From a bacterium (GTDB taxonomy: Bacteria > Auribacterota > UBA3054 > B51-G9): a stretch of DNA of 11,435 nucleotides. The stretch lies in assembly GCA_029939815.1 (NCBI GenBank), contig JAOZSF010000035.1, positions 1 to 11,435 on the forward strand. Reading direction: 5' to 3'. Position 1 is the stretch's first letter. Every line of letters begins with the position of its first letter. The translations under genes and the position numbers were made by a program. Under the pieces are notes generated by a model. It made no database searches, was not told the DNA's origin, and worked only from the letters and a program-made list of their open reading frames with translations. Below are positions 7,137-11,435 of this stretch, piece by piece.

Positions 7137-8783
7137 ATGAAAAGAATTATAAATTACATAACTTATATTTTAAAAAGAGTCAGAAGAAAAATCTTCGGCA
7201 GACAATTTCCTAAAATTAAAAAATCTAACCGTTTACCGAAAATTCCGCTCAGTTTTGTCATCGTTCGATTTTCAGATGAATATGAACAAAATATCCTCGC
7301 CTCCGAAGATGTTAAAAATAATCTGAACGAACTGATCACTATCGATAATTTCAAAAACCTGAATTACGACTCGCTCGCTCATGCAATGAACGCGGGAATA
7401 GAAAAATCAAACAATGAAATCATCGTAATTGTTCATGAAGATACTTTTCTTCCCGCGGGATGGCAGACTGAATTAGAAACCGCTATTGAAGAAATCGAAA
7501 AATCAAATCCTGAATGGGGAATCCTCGGCGTCGCCGGACTCGATAAAACCGGCGTTCCCGCCGGGCATTACAGTGACCCGAATAATTTTTGCAACACATT
7601 CAAAAATGGTGATAAATTTGTTGAAGCAACCAGCGTTGATGAACATCTGATGATCTTCCGCCGTAAACTGAATCCGAAAGCTGATGAAAACATTGTAGGA
7701 ATTCACGGCATTGGCACCGACATGGTTTTAACGGCAATTGAGAACGGAAATAAATGCTATATAATTAACGCTCCGAGCATTCATAAATACAGAGACGGGA
7801 ACGGGAAAATTATTCAAAGAATAATGGACTCACCGAAAATTAAAGACCGCCTTAATTACGCCTACAAAGCCGATAAAGCATGCTGTGACGAATACGTAAG
7901 CAGAAAATGGGATAAAATCACCCCTTTCGATTCTATCGTTACTCATTACGATAAATGGACCGACCCGAATGAAGAAATAAAAAAAATAAATCCCGAAATT
8001 ATCGGAATACTTGACTCCCCCGTTGTTCTTCTCGGTAAGGGCGGAGGCGGTTCGCGCCTGCTTTCATTGATTGCCGGTGACTGCGGAATTTTTCTCGGTA
8101 ACGATGTAAATATTTCCGGTGATTGTATGGACATTGTTATTGCGGTTTATCAATCAGTAATCGAAAAATATAAATGTAAAGCACAGTGGCAAAAAAACAT
8201 AATTGCAGCGCAGTTAAAACTTGCCGCCGCAAAAATGCTTGATGAATATATTTCATCTACCGGGATACCGGTAAATGAAATATTATGGGGATTTAAACTG
8301 CCCGAAAGTCTGCTCCTACTTCCGGAAATCAACGCCGCTTTTCCAAACGCGCGTTATGTTCACATGTTAAGAGATCCGGTGGAAACTTGTCTGAGAAGAA
8401 CTCACATGACCGCGCGATTAGACAATCAGGTTGGCCGTGTAACACTTCCGCTTGCGTATCGTTCCGCCGGGCTGACAATTGAGCAGATATTAAAGGACCC
8501 TCCTGAAATTCACAATGCATACACTACATTATTTCAATTAAAAAACGCGTTAGAATTTTGCAGTCAGAATTTTAATTCCGGTAAATATTATGAATTAAAT
8601 TTTGATGATATATTAAAATCCCCTGCTGAGGCGCGTGATAAATTATGTAAATGGCTTGGAGTTAAACCTGCATCAAACAAAACTGCTGAAGAAATTGACA
8701 TAAATCGAGCCAAAAAACCAAAATCCGAATATTCTGAAGAAACAATTAACCGGATTAAAAAAATATTAAAACCGCTTTTATGA
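7137..8783 (+). CDS. Fused StrF-like glycosyltransferase and sulfotransferase
   Basis: A 548-residue two-domain enzyme. After a basic N-terminus, residues about 36-225 look like a family 2 glycosyltransferase of the StrF-like type (Glyco_tranf_2_5): IPLSFVIV opening strand, N..SLAHAMNAGI, the metal-site-like VIVHEDTFLPAGW (His100-Glu101-Asp102), then VDEHLMIFRR, GIHGIGTDM and SIHKYRDGNG. Residues about 290-548 resemble a PAPS-dependent sulfotransferase: a glycine-rich 5'-phosphosulfate loop LLGKGGGGSRLLSLIAG (298-314), GIFLGNDVNISGDCMD after it, and the 3'-phosphate motif VHMLRDPVETCLRR (408-421). The phosphate loop lacks the usual RSGT and reads GGGS instead. The protein has no signal peptide, so it acts in the cytoplasm, before export. 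Its place 54 bases behind the exporter pair suggests it modifies the cargo; a role on another glycan is possible. Domain calls are from motifs, not searches. Confidence 0.78.
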   Translation: MKRIINYITYILKRVRRKIFGRQFPKIKKSNRLPKIPLSFVIVRFSDEYEQNILASEDVKNNLNELITIDNFKNLNYDSLAHAMNAGIEKSNNEIIVIVHEDTFLPAGWQTELETAIEEIEKSNPEWGILGVAGLDKTGVPAGHYSDPNNFCNTFKNGDKFVEATSVDEHLMIFRRKLNPKADENIVGIHGIGTDMVLTAIENGNKCYIINAPSIHKYRDGNGKIIQRIMDSPKIKDRLNYAYKADKACCDEYVSRKWDKITPFDSIVTHYDKWTDPNEEIKKINPEIIGILDSPVVLLGKGGGGSRLLSLIAGDCGIFLGNDVNISGDCMDIVIAVYQSVIEKYKCKAQWQKNIIAAQLKLAAAKMLDEYISSTGIPVNEILWGFKLPESLLLLPEINAAFPNARYVHMLRDPVETCLRRTHMTARLDNQVGRVTLPLAYRSAGLTIEQILKDPPEIHNAYTTLFQLKNALEFCSQNFNSGKYYELNFDDILKSPAEARDKLCKWLGVKPASNKTAEEIDINRAKKPKSEYSEETINRIKKILKPLL

Positions 8784-8799
8784 ATAGCTATTCCTTTTT
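8782..8799 (+). terminator. Weak terminator candidate after the exporter operon
   Basis: A perfect 12-bp palindrome GAATAGCTATTC (8782-8793) that overlaps the stop codon is followed by CTTTTT. The stem is short and A/T-rich, so on its own it would be a weak intrinsic terminator. The GC-rich hairpins of the tandem repeat just downstream could add to it. Confidence 0.3.
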
Positions 8800-8944
8800 A
8801 GCCGCTGCCAGTAGCTGTGGAATAAATCAAAAGCAAGATACTTTTGTTACTATCTTTTGTAGCCGCTGCCGATGGCTGCGGAATAAATCAAAAGCAAGAT
8901 ACTTTTGTTACTATCTTTTGTAGCCGCTGCCGATGGCTGCGGAA
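8799..8944. repeat. 61-bp tandem repeat, 2.4 copies, two hairpins per unit
   Basis: Two full 61-bp units (8799-8859 and 8860-8920) and the first 24 bases of a third (8921-8944). The units differ at only four positions, all transitions in one hairpin arm. Each unit starts with an imperfect stem CCGCTGCC-GAT-GGCTGCGG (one T-T mismatch; 8863-8881 in copy two) and ends with AAGATA-N10-TATCTT (8896-8917 in copy two) set inside a CAAAAG...CTTTTG symmetry. No frame stays open through it. The units look like an intergenic palindromic repeat that has duplicated in tandem. Its G/C-rich half contrasts with the surrounding DNA. Function is unknown; RNA 3'-end stabilisation or termination is possible. Confidence 0.85.
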
Positions 8945-8945
8945 A

Positions 8946-8982
8946 ACCCGGCAACAGTCATCATCCCAAAACCGGGTATTTT
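8946..8982 (+). terminator. Possible hairpin ACCCGG...CCGGGT
   Basis: ACCCGG (8946-8951) and CCGGGT (8972-8977) are perfect complements around a 20-base loop, followed by ATTTT. The large loop makes it a poor intrinsic terminator, but its position between the tandem repeats and the next promoter would suit insulation of the downstream unit. Confidence 0.3.
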
Positions 8983-8995
8983 CTGTAATTCGCTA

Positions 8996-9024
8996 TTGAC
9001 ACTTAAAATAGTTTTAAGTATAAT
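8996..9024 (+). promoter_or_regulatory. Perfect sigma-70 consensus promoter of the ATPase gene
   Basis: TTGACA (8996-9001), 17 bases, TATAAT (9019-9024): both boxes and the spacing match the sigma-70 consensus exactly. The spacer is occupied by a perfect inverted repeat ACTTAAAA-TAG-TTTTAAGT (9001-9019) that touches both boxes, so a bound repressor would exclude polymerase. Transcription would start near 9031, giving a leader of about 45 bases before the ATG at 9076. Confidence 0.75.
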
Positions 9025-9069
9025 TAAAACTTACATGCTTTTTTAATAAAGTTTTAAGTATAATTAAAA
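9010..9069 (+). repeat. 20-bp direct repeat around the ATPase promoter and leader
   Basis: AGTTTTAAGTATAATTAAAA occurs at 9010-9029 and, identical, at 9050-9069, a 40-bp period (close to four helical turns). Each copy has its own symmetry TTTTAA-N6-TTAAAA. The first copy covers the -10 box; the second ends 6 bases before the start codon. This arrangement suits cooperative binding of an autoregulator or repressor. Confidence 0.8.
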
Positions 9070-9075
9070 TCTACT

Positions 9076-10275
9076 ATGATAAAGAAATATATTAACAGAC
9101 CGGCTTATTCAAAAAAAATACTACCGTTTATTGATAAAAATATCATTAAATGTATAGTTGGTCAAAGGCGTGTAGGTAAAAGTTATTTATTGTTCCAATT
9201 GATGGATATAGTAAAAAACAGCGGCGCCGAAAATATTATTTACATAAATAAAGAGTTACATGATTTTGATCATCTTACAAATTATTCTGAACTTATAAAG
9301 TATGTATCGAAAAAAACAACTTCTAAAAAAACGTACCTTTTTATTGACGAAATTCAGGAAATTCAACAATTCGAAAAAGCTGTTCGCCACTTTCACGCAT
9401 CCGGTAATTATGATATTTATTGTACAGGCAGTAATGCTAATATGCTGTCCGGAGAATTGGCCTCAACGTTAAGTGGACGCTATATTGAGATAGAAGTTTT
9501 TGGATTATCATATATAGAATTTCTTAAATTCCACAAACTAAATAATTCGGATGTATCTTTAAATCAATATATGAAATTTGGTGGAATGCCTTTTCTAAGA
9601 AATTTAACATTAAACGAAGATATTGTTTTTGAATACTTAAAAAATATTTATAATACTATTTTACTAAAAGATATTATCAAACGATATAACATCCGTAATG
9701 CCGCCTTTCTTGAACGGCTCGTACAATATGTAGCAGATAATATCGGCAGTATCGTATCGGCAAAAAAAATAAGTGATTATCTTAAATCTCAAAGATCAAG
9801 CATATCACCAAATGTCGTTTTAAATTATCTTTCTTATTTGACATCGGCCTTTTTAATTTTCAAAGTTCAGCGTGCAAATATTACAGGAAAGAAAATATTC
9901 GAGATAGGAGAAAAATATTATTTTGAAGATTTGGGATTAAGACATACTATTGTGAATTTTACATCAAAAGATATAAATAAAATCCTCGAAAATATCGTGT
10001 ACGTCAATTTAAGAAGACTCGGCTACAAAATAAATGTTGGGATAAGTGGAAATAAAGAAATCGATTTCATCTGTGAAAAAGCCGGCAAAAAACAGTATGT
10101 ACAAGTCACATATCTAATCTCAAATAAAAAAACTTTCGAACGTGAATTCGGTAATCTAATTTCTATTAACGATAATTTGCCTAAAACGGTTATTTCAATG
10201 GACCCGGTGCAAAGTGCATATCAGGGAATTAATCATATTCATTTAAAAGACTTCTTAAGCAAAGACGATTTCTAA
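9076..10275 (+). CDS. AAA_14 / DUF4143 family ATP-binding protein
   Basis: A 399-residue ATPase of the widespread AAA_14-DUF4143 architecture. The N-terminal P-loop domain has Walker A GQRRVGKSY (29-37, Lys35), Walker B YLFIDEIQ (87-94, Asp91-Glu92), a sensor-1-like CTGSNA (116-121) and the family motif LSGRYIEIEVFGLSYIEF (132-149), then YMKFGGMP (165-172). The C-terminal DUF4143 part (about 200-399) has YYFEDLGLRH and NKEIDFICEKAGKKQYVQVTY (327-347), which looks like a nuclease-like fold with Asp330 but with Gln where a catalytic Glu would be expected. The precise function of this family is not established. No Shine-Dalgarno sequence precedes the ATG. The gene appears more AT-rich than the exporter genes and has its own promoter and repeats, which suggests independent acquisition. 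Confidence 0.88.
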   Translation: MIKKYINRPAYSKKILPFIDKNIIKCIVGQRRVGKSYLLFQLMDIVKNSGAENIIYINKELHDFDHLTNYSELIKYVSKKTTSKKTYLFIDEIQEIQQFEKAVRHFHASGNYDIYCTGSNANMLSGELASTLSGRYIEIEVFGLSYIEFLKFHKLNNSDVSLNQYMKFGGMPFLRNLTLNEDIVFEYLKNIYNTILLKDIIKRYNIRNAAFLERLVQYVADNIGSIVSAKKISDYLKSQRSSISPNVVLNYLSYLTSAFLIFKVQRANITGKKIFEIGEKYYFEDLGLRHTIVNFTSKDINKILENIVYVNLRRLGYKINVGISGNKEIDFICEKAGKKQYVQVTYLISNKKTFEREFGNLISINDNLPKTVISMDPVQSAYQGINHIHLKDFLSKDDF

Positions 10276-10286
10276 ATTTAAATCCT

Positions 10287-11054
10287 ATGAATACTAAACT
10301 TATTATCCTCGGAATTAATCGCTCAGGAACAAAACTCGCCTCGCTAATCGCAGCAAAAGCATGCGGCTTTCGATTCGTCTGCCTTGAACCGTTTCGCTGG
10401 GAAGGTGGTGTCGATACAAAAATCGGTACCGATTGGAAAGATCAGCTTGTTCGTCGCGATTCTTCCGCGAGAGGAATTCGTGAACATCGTCGTCTTCCTA
10501 TTTTTCCTGACAAAAATACCAAATCGAAATGGCTTGAAGATGTTCTTACAAAACAAGGATGGGATTTGGTTAAATTCATCCAAATCGGCAGGTGTAATCT
10601 TTACCACTCTATTTGTCCGAATGCATTGATTACAGCGGTAATTCGTGAACCTGTGGGCTTATTTACAAGCTTGAATGGCTCAACAATACAAAAAGAAGAA
10701 GTCGCTAATCAATGGCACAGATTGAAAAAAGAAATCAACTGTTCCGATCCCCTGCCGGATGCAGGAAAATTCTTGCCTAAAAATTTGGCCGATTGCGCGC
10801 GCGCTTATGTAATGCTTTACGATTATTTAGCTATGAATCTCCCTAAAAATTCGATAAGGGTGGCGTTTGAATCATTAAAAAGTGATACAACCTGGCTCGA
10901 AAAAGTTGGGAATGAGTTGAAAATTAAAATGAACAAAAGTATTTCAATTCCGAAAATCGGTGTTTCAACTAAATCACCTCTCTCGGCATCACAAGCAAAA
11001 TATCTTAAAGAAAATTTGCAATCGGTTTACCTTAATTTCCTAACCACAAAATAG
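10287..11054 (+). CDS. Stand-alone sulfotransferase-like protein
   Basis: A 255-residue protein that starts with a 5'-phosphosulfate-binding loop, IILGINRSGTKLASLIAA (6-23), the classic RSGT form expected for PAPS-dependent sulfotransferases. EPFRW (34-38) follows, and VIREPVGLFTSLNGS (118-132) fits the 3'-phosphate-binding site (Arg120, Ser128). The C-terminal half is helical and poorly conserved to the eye. Length is at the short end for the family but start and stop are clear. No signal peptide or membrane segment is seen, so it is cytoplasmic. It begins 11 bases after the ATPase gene and is probably co-transcribed with it, yet by function it belongs with the fused sulfotransferase upstream. 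Its acceptor is unknown; peptide, glycan and lipid are all possible. The gene has no visible Shine-Dalgarno sequence. Confidence 0.75.
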   Translation: MNTKLIILGINRSGTKLASLIAAKACGFRFVCLEPFRWEGGVDTKIGTDWKDQLVRRDSSARGIREHRRLPIFPDKNTKSKWLEDVLTKQGWDLVKFIQIGRCNLYHSICPNALITAVIREPVGLFTSLNGSTIQKEEVANQWHRLKKEINCSDPLPDAGKFLPKNLADCARAYVMLYDYLAMNLPKNSIRVAFESLKSDTTWLEKVGNELKIKMNKSISIPKIGVSTKSPLSASQAKYLKENLQSVYLNFLTTK

Positions 11055-11199
11055 TTTTTTACCACGCAATGAAATAACGCAGGGCTGCACCCTGTAACTC
11101 CCCCTATGGAGTACAGTAATAAAGGATCGTGCAAAAAGATAGTAAACGCGGCGAGACATTTACTGTGCTGTTGCAGAGCAACAGAAAATTTTATATTTT
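11055..11199. other. Structured spacer between convergent genes
   Basis: This gap holds three short hairpins in series: CAGGG-CTGCA-CCCTG (11080-11094), ACTCC-N6-GGAGT (11097-11112) and CTGTTGC-AGA-GCAACAG (11168-11184), plus an AGTAAA/TTTACT pair (11141-11164). AAAAGATAGTAA at 11134-11145 is the reverse complement of bases within the 61-bp tandem repeat upstream, so the two spacers share a motif. The spacer is more G/C-rich than the other gaps and probably holds a dispersed intergenic repeat. Confidence 0.5.
11168..11199 (+). terminator. Hairpin between convergent genes, terminator candidate
   Basis: A perfect 7-bp stem CTGTTGC-AGA-GCAACAG (11168-11184) is followed on the plus strand by AAAATTTTATATTTT. 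The T-run is not directly at the stem base, so termination may be inefficient. It lies between the stops of two genes that face each other, where terminators are expected. Confidence 0.4.
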
Positions 11200-11435
11200 C
11201 TAATAAAATTTGCAGTGTTGTATTAGAAGTTCTTTTAACTCTTCTTTGGTTACATCAGTAGTCAATATCAAGACTGTATTCCCGGGACAAATAATTCCTT
11301 TTTTCAGTTCCAAAACGGTAAACTTTTCCGGCAGAGGGAAACCGGATTCATCAGTTTTGGAATTAGTTTCATTAAAAATATATTCTTTAATATTTAATTT
11401 ATCAACTCCGGGAATCTTTAATTTTATATTTTTCG
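11200..11435 (-). CDS. 3' end of an unidentified gene entering from the right edge (partial)
   Basis: On the minus strand a frame is open from the window edge to a TAG at 11202-11200, giving 77 C-terminal residues. They read like a real soluble protein: alternating strand-like segments (KLKIPGVDKLNIKEYIF, EKFTVLELKKGIICPGNTVLIL) and a final helix TKEELKELLIQHC. Codon use is ordinary for this genome and the stretch is free of low-complexity sequence. No family is recognised. The gene is convergent with the stand-alone sulfotransferase, so it is not part of that unit. Confidence 0.7.
   Translation of the reverse strand, partial: KNIKLKIPGVDKLNIKEYIFNETNSKTDESGFPLPEKFTVLELKKGIICPGNTVLILTTDVTKEELKELLIQHCKFY

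Noticed and set aside
8799..8944. CRISPR array
   Set aside because: The units are contiguous 61-bp tandem copies with no unique spacers between short repeats, and no cas gene is nearby.
9036..9064. Second promoter using the TATAAT of the downstream repeat copy
   Set aside because: The matching -35 position (9036-9041, TGCTTT) does not resemble TTGACA; the copy is better explained as an operator repeat.
9076..10275. Active PD-(D/E)xK nuclease at the C-terminus of the ATPase
   Set aside because: Asp330 is present, but the following motif reads QVTY where an E-x-K pair would be needed, so nuclease activity is not supported.
10384..10629. 81-codon plus-strand ORF inside the second sulfotransferase
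   Set aside because: It lies wholly within the sulfotransferase gene in another frame; the sulfotransferase frame carries the PAPS motifs and this one has none.

Overview
The window looks like a piece of chromosome from an AT-rich bacterium of the Bacteroidota / Ignavibacteriota (Chlorobi-group) type. This rests on general appearance: a long soluble TPR histidine kinase, a peptidase-containing ABC exporter whose signature motif reads LSQGQ, a StrF-like glycosyltransferase and a DUF4143 ATPase, all in AT-rich DNA with AT-rich spacers. No rRNA, tRNA or other marker gene is present, so the assignment is tentative.

Layout. The left edge holds the first 15 codons of a gene leaving the window on the minus strand. 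It is followed by about 600 bases of spacer with direct and inverted repeats, a promoter-like site and a small region where either strand could encode a short peptide. From 659 to 8783 there is a run of five same-strand genes with short gaps: a cytoplasmic TPR sensor histidine kinase, a NarL-type response regulator, an ABC exporter with an N-terminal C39 peptidase, its HlyD-type adaptor (4-base overlap) and a fused glycosyltransferase-sulfotransferase. A 290-base spacer follows, with a 61-bp tandem hairpin repeat and then a perfect consensus promoter (TTGACA, 17 bases, TATAAT) with operator-like repeats. This promoter drives a DUF4143-type ATPase, which is followed 11 bases later by a second, stand-alone sulfotransferase-like gene. 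A structured spacer separates that gene from the 3' end of an unrecognised gene that enters from the right edge on the minus strand.

How the genes may work together. The C39-ABC exporter plus adaptor is the standard machine for cleaving a double-glycine leader and exporting a peptide. With a sulfotransferase and a two-component system beside it, the layout resembles the Xanthomonas rax locus (raxST-raxA-raxB with raxR/raxH), which makes and exports the tyrosine-sulfated peptide RaxX. The difference is that the sulfotransferase here is fused to a glycosyltransferase domain and a second sulfotransferase lies nearby. A system that makes and exports a sulfated and/or glycosylated peptide is therefore a reasonable hypothesis. 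No precursor peptide gene was found inside the window, so the substrate is unknown. The ATPase with its own repeat-flanked promoter looks like a separate unit lying between the two sulfotransferase genes.
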